A DNA stretch of 64,000 nt from Megamonas hypermegale (GTDB lineage: Bacteria; Bacillota; Negativicutes; Selenomonadales; Selenomonadaceae). The translations under genes and the position numbers were made by a program. Under the pieces are notes generated by a model, which saw only the letters and a program-made list of their open reading frames with translations, was not told the DNA's origin and made no database searches. This document shows positions 8,706 through 17,561 of the stretch, in pieces. The first letter of the stretch is position 1. Each line of letters opens with the position of its first letter. Location of the stretch: positions 62,001 to 126,000 of the forward strand of contig NZ_LT906446.1 in the NCBI RefSeq assembly GCF_900187035.1, written 5' to 3'.

Positions 8706-8736
8706 CTCGAAGAATATATTTCTTCGAGTCTTTTTT
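8706..8736 (+). terminator. Right half of the interrupted terminator, still able to fold
   Basis: Because the 5-bp target duplication restored CTCGA on this side, CTCGAAGAA (8706-8714) still pairs with TTCTTCGAG (8720-8728), followed by a T-rich run. The host terminator therefore now ends IS transcripts. The minus-strand gene that follows ends within a few bases of it. Confidence 0.75.
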
Positions 8737-9385
8737 AAAACATTTTAAAATAATTTATGCGAATGTAGTGTTTAGTAAATTTTATTTTAAGACAAATAAA
8801 TATTAGAGAAATATAGGCGAATAGTTCGCAAAACTCTTCAAGATTTTGGTTATATGGTGCTAAATAAGGTATTAATTCACGGTCAAATACACATTGGCTT
8901 AAGATACTTAAAATGATAAATAAAACTGTTTCTACTGCTGGTACATTCCAATCAATACCTTTAATTGTACTTTGATAATAAAAATATAATAATAAACCTA
9001 AAGTAATTATTACTAATATAGTTATTAATGGATATAATATATCAAAATACCAAAGCTCTTGTACTTTAATAAAAATTTCTTCACCACTATTACCTATGCC
9101 AATAGGATAAAAAACTCTGCCCCAACTGAGTTCGCGCATTGCCATTAATATAAATATTATGCTAAAAGCAATGTAAAACTTGATGCTATCATATAAGGGT
9201 GTAAATAAAGTTTTTCCTAAAGATAAAATAAAACCGATAATTAAAACAACAACTTCTAAATTTTCAAATAAATGGTTTTCATAGCTGTATTCTTTAGGAA
9301 TGAATGGGGACAGAGCTAATAAAATGATAAGTAAAATGAACAATATAAATGTTTCTAAAGAAAACTTTTTGTAAAAATTTAACAT
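8735..9385 (-). CDS. Uncharacterised multi-spanning membrane protein
   Basis: This 216-residue protein has about six hydrophobic segments (around residues 12-30, 45-65, 72-90, 115-140, 152-170 and 185-200). Two polar clusters stand out: RELSWGRVF between helices 3 and 4, and LEEFCELFAYI in the last helix. Acidic plus 'SWG' and 'EE..E' patterns of this kind recur in uncharacterised bacterial membrane proteins, but I know no assigned function. I chose the ATG at 9385; the GTG three codons upstream sits in the RBS AAGAAGTG. A weak promoter pair (TTGTCT, TATAAT) lies near 9430-9460. Confidence 0.7.
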   Translation of the reverse strand: MLNFYKKFSLETFILFILLIILLALSPFIPKEYSYENHLFENLEVVVLIIGFILSLGKTLFTPLYDSIKFYIAFSIIFILMAMRELSWGRVFYPIGIGNSGEEIFIKVQELWYFDILYPLITILVIITLGLLLYFYYQSTIKGIDWNVPAVETVLFIILSILSQCVFDRELIPYLAPYNQNLEEFCELFAYISLIFICLKIKFTKHYIRINYFKMF

Positions 9386-9479
9386 AAAAATCACTTCTTA
9401 AATAAAATTTTTTCAGATAAAATTCAGATTATAATTATATGATATAATTGGGTTTTTAGACAATATTATTAATTAGCAA

Positions 9480-9524
9480 AGTAAAATATATTAAACCATA
9501 CTTATGATTTAATATATTTTACTT
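9480..9524. terminator. Long AT-rich hairpin after the epimerase gene
   Basis: AGTAAAATATATTAAA pairs with TTTAATATATTTTACT around an 11-nt loop, a perfect stem of about 16 bp just downstream of the minus-strand epimerase stop. Its flanks are T- or A-rich on both sides, so it could act in either direction. Confidence 0.65.
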
Positions 9525-9541
9525 ATAGATATATATAATTT

Positions 9542-10570
9542 TTATTTTATATAATAATCTTTATACCATTTTATAAAAGCTCTTAATCCATCTTTTAAAT
9601 TTGTGCTTGGTTTAAAATTAAAATCTTTAATTAATTCGTCAATATCGGCATATGTTATTTCTACATCGCCAGCTTGCATTGGTACTAATTTTTTATGAGC
9701 TTCAAAATCGTAATCTTTTGGTAATAAACCAACGTTGACTAATTCTTGTTGCAAAATATTAACGAAATCTAATAAATTCTCAGGATTATTATTGCCTATG
9801 TTGTAAAGTTTATATTGAACGTTATCTTCATCTTTATTTGGTGCTTTTTGTAGTACCTTGATAATACCTTCAACAATATCATCAATATAAGTAAAATCTC
9901 TTTTGCAATTTCCGTAGTTGAAGATTTGAATATCTTCTCCATTGACTAATTTTTTAGTAAAACTAAAATAAGCCATATCTGGTCTACCTGCTGGACCATA
10001 TACAGTAAAAAATCTTAAACCTGTTATTGGGATTTTATATAATTTGGCATAGGTATAAGCCATTAATTCATCAGATTTTTTTGTAGCAGCATAAAAGGAA
10101 ACAGGTTTGTCTGTTCTGTCTTGAGTGGAATATGGTATTTTTTTATTTAATCCATAAACACTGGAGCTAGAAGCGAATACTAAATGCTTTACGTTATAAT
10201 AACGACAGGCTTCTAATACATTAAAAAATCCAATAATATTAGATTCTACATAAGCATCAGGGTTAATGAGGCTGTATCTAACGCCAGCTTGAGCTGCTAA
10301 ATTAATAACAATATCAGGTTTGTATTTTTTGAATATGTCTAAGATAATATTTTTTTCTTTAATATTTTCTTGGATAAATATAAAGTTTTTATGTTTATAT
10401 AACTCGTTTAAACGTGCTTTTTTTAAGTTTACATCATAATAATTATTTAAGTTATCTATTCCAATGATTGTTATATTATTTATAGTAGATAAAAGTTTTT
10501 TAGCTAGGTTAGAACCAATAAATCCAGCAACGCCAGTAATAAAAAATGTTTGATTTTTTAAATCAATCAT
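9542..10570 (-). CDS. UDP-glucuronate 4-epimerase-like SDR
   Basis: This 342-residue extended short-chain dehydrogenase interconverts UDP-glucuronate and UDP-galacturonate. Visible features are the NAD-binding GVAGFIGSNLAKKLL at residues 14-28, NNYYDVNLKKARL (typical of the GlcA-epimerase branch), AAQAGVRYSLINPDAY, the SSSSVYG serine, the catalytic pair Y-x3-K in FYAATKK, and RFFTVYGPAGRPDMAYF. Substrate UDP-GlcA would come from the ugd gene at 23825. The gene is last in the run waaC, Stealth, epimerase. RBS is GGAGGAATATCT. Confidence 0.87.
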   Translation of the reverse strand: MIDLKNQTFFITGVAGFIGSNLAKKLLSTINNITIIGIDNLNNYYDVNLKKARLNELYKHKNFIFIQENIKEKNIILDIFKKYKPDIVINLAAQAGVRYSLINPDAYVESNIIGFFNVLEACRYYNVKHLVFASSSSVYGLNKKIPYSTQDRTDKPVSFYAATKKSDELMAYTYAKLYKIPITGLRFFTVYGPAGRPDMAYFSFTKKLVNGEDIQIFNYGNCKRDFTYIDDIVEGIIKVLQKAPNKDEDNVQYKLYNIGNNNPENLLDFVNILQQELVNVGLLPKDYDFEAHKKLVPMQAGDVEITYADIDELIKDFNFKPSTNLKDGLRAFIKWYKDYYIK

Positions 10571-10591
10571 AGATATTCCTCCTTAGTTTTA

Positions 10592-11605
10592 TTATTTTTC
10601 AAAACTTGATTTATCTGGAAGAATTTTATCAAAAGCTTGTTTTAAACGTTTTTCCATTGGTTCAAAATCAATATTTTCATTATCATTGATACAAATCATT
10701 GGCATAGTTTGATTTTCAATTATATTGAATAATTCTTGATTTTGAGCAACGCCATTATATACTTCGTATACTTTTCCTTTTACATGGCGACCAATTGGTG
10801 TAAAATCACCTTTGGCTAGTTGCCAATAGCGCACTAACCATTGATTAACGTCTAATCTAGTACGAAATTTATGCTTACAAGTTTCATTTAATTCATCAAA
10901 TTCTTTACTCCATAAATCATTGAAAGTACTTTTTAGATAAGAGAAAGCTAAATGGTTATTAGCAAAACATTTAAAATGATGTTCACCCATCAATATTAAA
11001 TTTCTTAGTGCATTCCATCCATATGCTAAATTTACCCATTTATTAAAGTTTTTATTAACTTGTTCTTTTTTATCAAAATGAGTATTTAGTATAACAATAT
11101 TGTTAAATTTTGCAAATTGAACGGTATCAGATTTATCTGTAACACTTAAGGTACTAGCAATGGCAAAATCAGTAGGTAAGCCATCTTTAAAAAATAATTC
11201 TCTAGGTACGGGTTTTAATAAGAACATATCATCATTAAAATAAACAAAATGTTCAGCAAGACTTTTTATTCTATGCAAATTTAATTCTATAGGGCGAACG
11301 TTAAATGTAGGTAGATATTCTGGTGGAATAAATTCTGTGTGTTTAGCTATGTGTAGTTTAGGACAATCTGTATTTAACCATTTTGGTAGATGACCGTATG
11401 TTACAAAATGAACTTTATTGACCCATGGAGCGAATTTTTCGACAGCACGGAACCAATATTGCATATTGTCCCAATCGCGATAGCGGATATTTCGGCTATC
11501 TTCATTTTTTTTTGGTGAATATTTGGCTTTATCAGCTTGCCATACTGGATCGTTTCCATCAACCCAAGTTACGACAAAATCAATAGGATAGTTATCATTA
11601 TTCAT
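10592..11605 (-). CDS. Stealth-family sugar-phosphate transferase
   Basis: This 337-residue protein carries the Stealth conserved regions. CR1 is DFVVTWVDGNDPVW at residues 9-22. CR2 spans about 40-130 and includes RYRDWDNMQYWFRAVEKFAP, VHFVTYGHLPKWLN, HTEFIPPEYLPTFN and YFNDDMFLLKPV. CR3-like HLAFSYLKSTF lies near 215. Stealth proteins transfer hexose-1-phosphate to build phosphodiester-linked capsule or LPS glycans. It overlaps the end of waaC by 8 nt and precedes the epimerase by 21 nt, so the three likely form one transcript. Confidence 0.88.
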   Translation of the reverse strand: MNNDNYPIDFVVTWVDGNDPVWQADKAKYSPKKNEDSRNIRYRDWDNMQYWFRAVEKFAPWVNKVHFVTYGHLPKWLNTDCPKLHIAKHTEFIPPEYLPTFNVRPIELNLHRIKSLAEHFVYFNDDMFLLKPVPRELFFKDGLPTDFAIASTLSVTDKSDTVQFAKFNNIVILNTHFDKKEQVNKNFNKWVNLAYGWNALRNLILMGEHHFKCFANNHLAFSYLKSTFNDLWSKEFDELNETCKHKFRTRLDVNQWLVRYWQLAKGDFTPIGRHVKGKVYEVYNGVAQNQELFNIIENQTMPMICINDNENIDFEPMEKRLKQAFDKILPDKSSFEK

Positions 11606-12629
11606 TAGTAAACATCTCGATTTTCAATATTTTTTTTAAAACTAGATTTGGTGTTATGGTAGATAAGCAATCTATATTTTTACGACAAGTTCGCTTCCAA
11701 CAACCATCACAGTCATGTCCTGCTAAAATAACATTGTGTATTTGTTTATATGGACCGTTGCGATTAGGGTCAGTTGGACCCATTAACATGATTGCGGGAA
11801 TATTTAAAGCGGCAGCTAAATGAAGATTGCCAGTATCACCACCAACGACAGCTTTTGCTTTTTTTATTAAAGCGGCTGTTTGCATTAATGATGTTTTACC
11901 TACCAAATTTACGATATTATTTGATGTATTTTGACGAGTTATTTCAAGTGCTTTTTGTTCATCGTTTTTACCAAAACCGATTAAAACTGTTTTTATGCTA
12001 TGCTCAGAAAGTAAATCACTTAAAATAGCAAAGTTTTTTGTTGACCAACATTTATTTACCCAGTTTGTGCCGACAGCAAATACAATAAATGATTTATTAT
12101 CATCTATTTTGTTGTCCATCAATAAATTATTTACATAATTTATTTCTTCAGCCGTATTTTTTAAAGGGAAAATAATATTATCTGTATCGCAATCTAAATA
12201 TTTAACAGTATCTAAATATCTGTCTACGATATGACCATTAAAGTGAGGACCTTTTATGGCTTTACTTATTAAATTACTGCCTTCGCGCATATCTACATAG
12301 CCGATTTTCTTTTTTGCATTAGCTGTTAATACAACTGCCATGCTTTTGAATAATCCTTGCAAATCGATAGAAATATCGTATTTTCGTTGATGAAGTAATT
12401 TATAAAATGGTTTAAAATTTTCTCTAAAGCCTTTAAATGTTTTAAAAGATTTTTTTTGAAACAATATTACTTCATCAACACATGGATTGTGTTTGACTAT
12501 TTCATAAGCAGTTGGTTCAACTACCCAAGTTATATGAGCTGTAGGGTATTTTTGACGCAGTGCATATGATACAGGAAGTGCATGTATGACATCGCCAATA
12601 GCACTGAGTTTGACAATTAAGATATTCAT
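11598..12629 (-). CDS. waaC: Lipopolysaccharide heptosyltransferase I-like (GT9)
   Basis: This 343-residue protein opens NILIVKLSAIGDVIHALPV, where the Asp of 'GDV' is the catalytic base in WaaC. GGDTGNLHLAAALNIP near residue 265 binds ADP-heptose. It should add the first heptose to Kdo2-lipid A at the cytoplasmic face. The C-terminal tail has clustered cysteines (DCDGCWKRTC...DC), also common in heptosyltransferases of Gram-negative anaerobes. RBS is GAGGCTATATT. The start lies only about 25 nt from the hem operon terminator, leaving little room for its own promoter. Confidence 0.87.
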   Translation of the reverse strand: MNILIVKLSAIGDVIHALPVSYALRQKYPTAHITWVVEPTAYEIVKHNPCVDEVILFQKKSFKTFKGFRENFKPFYKLLHQRKYDISIDLQGLFKSMAVVLTANAKKKIGYVDMREGSNLISKAIKGPHFNGHIVDRYLDTVKYLDCDTDNIIFPLKNTAEEINYVNNLLMDNKIDDNKSFIVFAVGTNWVNKCWSTKNFAILSDLLSEHSIKTVLIGFGKNDEQKALEITRQNTSNNIVNLVGKTSLMQTAALIKKAKAVVGGDTGNLHLAAALNIPAIMLMGPTDPNRNGPYKQIHNVILAGHDCDGCWKRTCRKNIDCLSTITPNLVLKKILKIEMFTNE

Positions 12630-12654
12630 AATATAGCCTCATCGGTTAGAAATA

Positions 12655-12698
12655 AAAAATCTCCATGAAAAATTCTCATAAATTTCATGGAGATTTTT
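12655..12698 (-). terminator. Terminator after the hem operon
   Basis: AAAAATCTCCATGAAA pairs perfectly with TTTCATGGAGATTTTT (16 bp) around a 12-nt loop. T-runs follow the stem on both strands. In the minus direction it closes the hem operon just before waaC. Confidence 0.85.
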
Positions 12699-12727
12699 CT
12701 GTATTTGATTTTAGCAGTATTTTTTAG

Positions 12728-12751
12728 ATTAGTAAATAGTTATTTACTAAT
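12728..12751. repeat. Inverted repeat between hemL and waaC
   Basis: GATTAGTAAATA and TATTTACTAATC form a perfect 12-bp stem separated by only 2 nt, a few bases after the hemL stop. There is no T-run in the hemL direction, so it is either an mRNA 3'-end stabiliser or an operator, not a classical terminator. Confidence 0.6.
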
Positions 12752-12758
12752 CATATGT

Positions 12759-14084
12759 CTATTGTTTTTGAAGAAATTGAGCAACTTTTTGCATAGCGAT
12801 TTCAGCAGCGTCAATTGTTTTTACGATATCATCATCACTATGAGCACCAGACATAAAGAGTGTTTCAAATTGAGATGGAGCAAGGTAAATGCCTTGATTT
12901 AACATTTCCATGAACCATACACCAAATGCTTCTTGATTGGATTTTTCAGAAGTTGCATAATCGTAAACATCGTTTTCATTGAAGAAAATACCAAACATTG
13001 AACCAGCTTGGTGTATTTGAATTTTAACACCAGCGTCTTTAGCGGCTTTAGCTATGCCTTGGAGTAAATGTTTTGTTTTAATAGTGAGTTCGCGTGTGTA
13101 ATCTGCTTTGCCCCAGCTTGGTTCAGCGGAAATGATGTTTAATGTAGCAAGTCCAGCTGTCATAGCAAGTGGATTGCCGCTTAATGTACCTGCTTGATAA
13201 ACAGGACCTATTGGGGAAACGCAGTCCATGATTTCACGTTTACCGCCATAAGCTGCAACAGGAAGACCGCCACCGATGATTTTACCGAGACAAGTCATAT
13301 CAGGAACGATGCCATAAGCTGCTTGAGCACCATTTAATGCTACACGGAAACCGCACATAACTTCATCAAAGATTAATACTGTACCGTGTTTTTGTGTTTC
13401 TTGACGCAATGTGGATAAAAAGCCTTGTTTTGGAAGTACAAGACCCATATTGCCAGCTACAGGTTCAACGATTACAGCAGCGATTTCATCACCATGAGTG
13501 TCCATTAAGTTTTTGAATGCTTCGACATCGTTATATGGAACAGTGAGTGTGTCTTTAGCAGTGCCTGCTGTAACACCTGGGCTGTCTGGTTGACCGAATG
13601 TTGCAGCACCAGAACCTGCTTTTACGAGTAAGCTATCACCATGACCGTGATAGCAACCGATGAATTTTACGATTTTATCGCGTCCAGTATAGCCACGTGC
13701 TACGCGAAGCGCACTCATAGTTGCTTCTGTACCAGAATTTACCATGCGGATTTTTTCAATGGATGGCATGAGTTCCATTACTTTTTTAGCAAGTTGGCTT
13801 TCTAATAATGTTGGTGCGCCGTAGCTTGTGCCACGCTCAGCGGCTTTTTGAATAGCTTTAACGACATCAGGATGAGCATGACCTACGATCATTGGACCCC
13901 ATGAACCAACGTAATCGATGTATTCATTGCCATCGATATCATAAATTTTACTGCCTTTTGCATGGTCGATAAAAGGTGGGTCACAAGCGACGCGAGCAAA
14001 AGAACGAACTGGACTGTTTACACCGCCAGGCATCAATGTCTTTGCTTCAGCAAAAGCAGCGGAAGATTTTTCCAGATTAAGCAT
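12759..14084 (-). CDS. hemL: Glutamate-1-semialdehyde 2,1-aminomutase
   Basis: This 441-residue PLP enzyme makes 5-aminolevulinate from glutamate-1-semialdehyde, the second step of the C5 tetrapyrrole pathway. It has the N-terminal [13 protein letters not shown], the glycine loop [24 protein letters not shown], the DEVMCGF Asp that binds the PLP pyridine, and the Schiff-base lysine in [16 protein letters not shown]. Length is normal for the family. It is the last gene of the six-gene tetrapyrrole operon, 18 nt after hemB. Confidence 0.97.
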   Translation of the reverse strand: MLNLEKSSAAFAEAKTLMPGGVNSPVRSFARVACDPPFIDHAKGSKIYDIDGNEYIDYVGSWGPMIVGHAHPDVVKAIQKAAERGTSYGAPTLLESQLAKKVMELMPSIEKIRMVNSGTEATMSALRVARGYTGRDKIVKFIGCYHGHGDSLLVKAGSGAATFGQPDSPGVTAGTAKDTLTVPYNDVEAFKNLMDTHGDEIAAVIVEPVAGNMGLVLPKQGFLSTLRQETQKHGTVLIFDEVMCGFRVALNGAQAAYGIVPDMTCLGKIIGGGLPVAAYGGKREIMDCVSPIGPVYQAGTLSGNPLAMTAGLATLNIISAEPSWGKADYTRELTIKTKHLLQGIAKAAKDAGVKIQIHQAGSMFGIFFNENDVYDYATSEKSNQEAFGVWFMEMLNQGIYLAPSQFETLFMSGAHSDDDIVKTIDAAEIAMQKVAQFLQKQ

Positions 14085-14102
14085 ATTTTCAACTCCAATA
14101 AA

Positions 14103-15083
14103 TCAGTTTTCTTCTTTTAACCATTTTGCTACATCAATAGCATGATATGTGATGATGATATCTGCACCAGCGCGTTTCATGCTGAGGAGAGATTCTAAAA
14201 CAATGCGTTTTTCATCAATCCAGCCATTTTGAGCAGCTGCTTTAACCATTGCATATTCACCACTTACATTGTAAACAGCAACTGGGCGGTTAATTCTATC
14301 GCGAACTTGACGAACGATATCGAGGTAGCATAAAGCTGGTTTTACCATGATGTAATCAGCGCCTTCAGCGAGGTCAAGTTCTAATTCTTTCATAGCTTCA
14401 CGGCTGTTAGCAGGGTCCATCTGATAACCGCGTCTGTCACCGAATTGTGGAGCAGAATCGGCAGCATCTCTGAATGGTCCATAATAACCAGAAGCGTATT
14501 TTATAGTATAGGACATAATTGCAACATTTTGGAAACCTGCTTCATCGAGGGCTTCACGTAAAACAGCGATACGACCGTCCATCATATCAGAAGGAGCAAT
14601 GATATCAGCACCGCTTTTTGCTTGGCTTACAGCTACTTTAGCTAATAATTTAAGTGTAGCATCGTTGTCTACTTCATGACCACAAAGCTGACCGCAATGA
14701 CCGTGTGTTGTATATTGGCAGAGGCAAACATCACCGATTATGACGAGTTGTGGAACAGCTTCTTTAATAGCACGCATAGCACGTTGAACAGGGCTGTTTA
14801 AATCCCAAGCACTAGAACCGATTTCATCTTTGTATTCTGGAAGACCGAATACTTCAATAGCTGGAATACCGAGCTCGTAAACTTCTTTAGCTGTTTTTAC
14901 AGCATTATCAACAGAGAGATGATAAACATTTGGCAAGCTAGGTATTTCTTCTTTTACATTTTCACCAGCAACGACGAAAATAGGATAAACTAAGTCTTTT
15001 ACAGATAAGGAATTTTCACGAACCATATCGCGAATAGCACTACTTTGACGCAAACGACGTGGTCTTAAAGTATTGAGTTTCAT
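14103..15083 (-). CDS. hemB: Delta-aminolevulinic acid dehydratase (porphobilinogen synthase)
   Basis: This 326-residue enzyme condenses two 5-aminolevulinates to porphobilinogen. The zinc-binding cysteines are present ([12 protein letters not shown]), so this is a zinc-dependent form. The two active-site lysines lie in [15 protein letters not shown] and [12 protein letters not shown] chose ATG at 15083 because AGAAGG sits about 8 nt upstream; an in-frame GTG at 15092 falls inside that RBS. It follows cobA-hemD almost directly. Confidence 0.96.
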   Translation of the reverse strand: MKLNTLRPRRLRQSSAIRDMVRENSLSVKDLVYPIFVVAGENVKEEIPSLPNVYHLSVDNAVKTAKEVYELGIPAIEVFGLPEYKDEIGSSAWDLNSPVQRAMRAIKEAVPQLVIIGDVCLCQYTTHGHCGQLCGHEVDNDATLKLLAKVAVSQAKSGADIIAPSDMMDGRIAVLREALDEAGFQNVAIMSYTIKYASGYYGPFRDAADSAPQFGDRRGYQMDPANSREAMKELELDLAEGADYIMVKPALCYLDIVRQVRDRINRPVAVYNVSGEYAMVKAAAQNGWIDEKRIVLESLLSMKRAGADIIITYHAIDVAKWLKEEN

Positions 15084-15095
15084 TAAAAACACCTT

Positions 15096-16601
15096 CTAAA
15101 AATTTTTTATTTTATTTACTAGGCCATCAATAGTATAAACATCGGCTTCGATATCTACTTTTAATCCATTATTTTTACAAGTTTTAGCAGTAATAGGACC
15201 AATGACAGCTGTTTTAACGTTATTTAATAAAGTTTTTTCATCGTCAATAAGTTTTAACAGATTTTCAACGGTGGAAGAACTAGTAAATGTAACCATATCT
15301 ATCTGATTGTTTTTTAATAAGTCTTTGATATCGTCTTTGTTTGTATCTGCCATCTTTGTGCAGTACGTTTCAGCAACGTCTACGATAGCTCCCATTTGGC
15401 GAAGTCCTATAGGTAAAGCTTCACGGGCTTTTTGAGCGCGTGGAATTAATACTTTAGAGCCTTTTTGAATATCATTTTGCAGAACTTCTAAAATGCCTTC
15501 AGCTTTAAACATTGTAGGGATTTTATCTGCAATGATACCGTAATTTTTTAATTTATCGGCAGTTGCTGTTCCGATAGCGGCGATTTTAGCATTAGAAAGA
15601 CAGCGAGCATCTAAATTTTTTTCATTTAAACGAGCAAAAAATCTTTCTACTCCATTAGTGCTAGTGAAGATAATCCAATCGTAATCGTGAATTTTAGTAA
15701 TGGCATTATCTAAGCTTACATAATTATCATCAGGTGGAGCGATTTTTATTGCAGGTGCTTCAATGCAATTAGCACCGAGTTCTTCTAAAGCTGTTGTGAG
15801 TTTAGAAGCTTGAGAACGAGCGCGTGTGATTAAGATATTTTTACCAAATAAAGGTTTATTGTCGAACCATTGAATAGTGGAACGTAAATTTACGACATTT
15901 CCTACAACGAAGACAGCAGGTGGTTTTAAATTGTGTTTGATTACATCTTCAGCGGCTTTGCCAACAGTTGTAATCAAGACTTCTTGTTGAGCTTTTGTGC
16001 CCCAACGCACAAGAGCTGCTGGAGTATCAGCACTTCTGCCGTATTTTATGAGTTGGCTGGTTATATGAGGTAAGTTGCCCACACCCATTAAGAAAACTAA
16101 CGTATCTACAGCTGTAGATAATTTTTCCCAATTGATGTCTGACTTGCCTTTTGTTGGGTCTTCATGACCTGTTACGACAGCAAAAGATACAGCTACTTTG
16201 CGATTGGTTACAGGAATACCAGCATAAGCAGGTGCAGCTATTGCAGAAGTAACACCAGGGACAATTTCAAATTTTACGCCATTGTTTTTTAATACTTCGG
16301 CTTCTTCCCCGCCACGACCAAAGACGAATGGGTCGCCACCTTTTAAACGAACAACACATTTTCCTTCTTTAGCTTTATCGGCGATTAACTGACTGATATC
16401 TTCTTGACGCATAGCATGATTGCCAGCTTTTTTTCCTACATAAATATATTCTACATTTTCTGGTGCAAATGCGAGCAATCTTTTATCAGCAAGATAATCG
16501 CAAATTACGACATCAGCCTTTTCCAGACATTCTTTTCCTTTTAAAGTGATGAGGCGATAATCTCCCGGACCTGCTCCGACTAGATAAACCATTCCATTCA
16601 T
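15096..16601 (-). CDS. cobA-hemD: CobA-HemD fusion: uroporphyrinogen-III methyltransferase / synthase
   Basis: This 501-residue two-domain protein. Residues 1-245 are SUMT: VYLVGAGPGDYRLITLKG, VVRLKGGDPFVFGRGGEE, VPGVTSAIAAPAYAGIPVTNR. Residues 253-501 are uroporphyrinogen-III synthase: NILITRARSQASKL, WIIFTSTNGVERFF and MVTFTSSSTVENL. The second half cyclises hydroxymethylbilane; the first adds two methyls from SAM to give precorrin-2. This fusion is common in Clostridia and Negativicutes and steers flux to siroheme and corrinoids. RBS is GGAGG, 9 nt before ATG. Confidence 0.95.
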   Translation of the reverse strand: MNGMVYLVGAGPGDYRLITLKGKECLEKADVVICDYLADKRLLAFAPENVEYIYVGKKAGNHAMRQEDISQLIADKAKEGKCVVRLKGGDPFVFGRGGEEAEVLKNNGVKFEIVPGVTSAIAAPAYAGIPVTNRKVAVSFAVVTGHEDPTKGKSDINWEKLSTAVDTLVFLMGVGNLPHITSQLIKYGRSADTPAALVRWGTKAQQEVLITTVGKAAEDVIKHNLKPPAVFVVGNVVNLRSTIQWFDNKPLFGKNILITRARSQASKLTTALEELGANCIEAPAIKIAPPDDNYVSLDNAITKIHDYDWIIFTSTNGVERFFARLNEKNLDARCLSNAKIAAIGTATADKLKNYGIIADKIPTMFKAEGILEVLQNDIQKGSKVLIPRAQKAREALPIGLRQMGAIVDVAETYCTKMADTNKDDIKDLLKNNQIDMVTFTSSSTVENLLKLIDDEKTLLNNVKTAVIGPITAKTCKNNGLKVDIEADVYTIDGLVNKIKNF

Positions 16602-16622
16602 TTATAAAAACCTCCAAAAGAG

Positions 16623-17561
16623 TTATTTTTCACAGCAAAGACCGAGACTTTGCATAATAGCAAGACCACCTTTTTGTAAGATGATTTCTGCTAATTTAGT
16701 ACCTAATTGACTTGCATTTTCGCGTTTACCAATTAAGCTATCGCGAATTAATGTTTTTCCATCAAGTGAGCCGATAACTGCTTCAACGACTAATTTGTCG
16801 TCTTCATCGATTTGTGCATAAACTCCGACTGGTACTTGGCAACCACCTTCTACTCTAGCTAAGAAAGCGCGTTCAGCTGTAGTAGCATCAGTTGTTTTAT
16901 CATCATGTAAAAAAGCAAGCATTTGTTTGATTTCATCATCGTCGCTGCGTGTTTCAATGGCAAGAGCGCCCTGACCAACAGCTGGCAAACAGATTTTTGC
17001 TGGAATAATTTGGGTTATTTTATCGCCAAAGCCTAAGCGTTTTAAACCAGCAACGGCAAGAACTATGGCATCAAAATGTTCTTCTTCGAGTTTGCGCAAA
17101 CGGGTATTTACATTGCCACGCAAATTGCAGATATTTAAATCTGGACGAACGTTTAATATCTGTGCTTTGCGACGCAAACTAGATGTGCCGACTTTAGCAC
17201 CTTTAGGTAAATTTTCTAATGTTTTGTATACAGGGCTAACAAGTGCGTCGTTAAAATCAAAGCGTTTAGTTATGGCGGATAAAGATAATCCTTTAGGTAA
17301 AGCTGTTGGCATATCTTTTAAACTGTGTACAGCAAGGTCAATATCGCTATTTAACATAGCTACTTCTAATTCTTTGGTGAATAAGCCTTTACCACCGATT
17401 TTGGCGAGGGGAACATCAAGGATTTTATCGCCTTTTGTCGTTATACGTAAAAGTTCTACTTGAATATCTGGGTATTGTTTGCGCAGACAATCCGCTACAT
17501 ATTCAGCTTGCCATAAGGCTAATTTACTACTGCGTGTGCCAATAGTAATTTTCTGGCGCAT
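16623..17561 (-). CDS. hemC: Hydroxymethylbilane synthase (porphobilinogen deaminase)
   Basis: This 312-residue enzyme polymerises four porphobilinogens. It has the N-terminal IGTRSSKLALWQAEYV, the catalytic Asp region AVHSLKDMPTALP, RRKAQIL and LRGNVNTRL for the chain, and the dipyrromethane-cofactor cysteine in EGGCQVPVGVYA. The true start is probably the ATG at 17561, sharing one base with the hemA TGA stop (TGATG). A TTG one codon upstream is a weaker alternative. Confidence 0.96.
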   Translation of the reverse strand: MRQKITIGTRSSKLALWQAEYVADCLRKQYPDIQVELLRITTKGDKILDVPLAKIGGKGLFTKELEVAMLNSDIDLAVHSLKDMPTALPKGLSLSAITKRFDFNDALVSPVYKTLENLPKGAKVGTSSLRRKAQILNVRPDLNICNLRGNVNTRLRKLEEEHFDAIVLAVAGLKRLGFGDKITQIIPAKICLPAVGQGALAIETRSDDDEIKQMLAFLHDDKTTDATTAERAFLARVEGGCQVPVGVYAQIDEDDKLVVEAVIGSLDGKTLIRDSLIGKRENASQLGTKLAEIILQKGGLAIMQSLGLCCEK

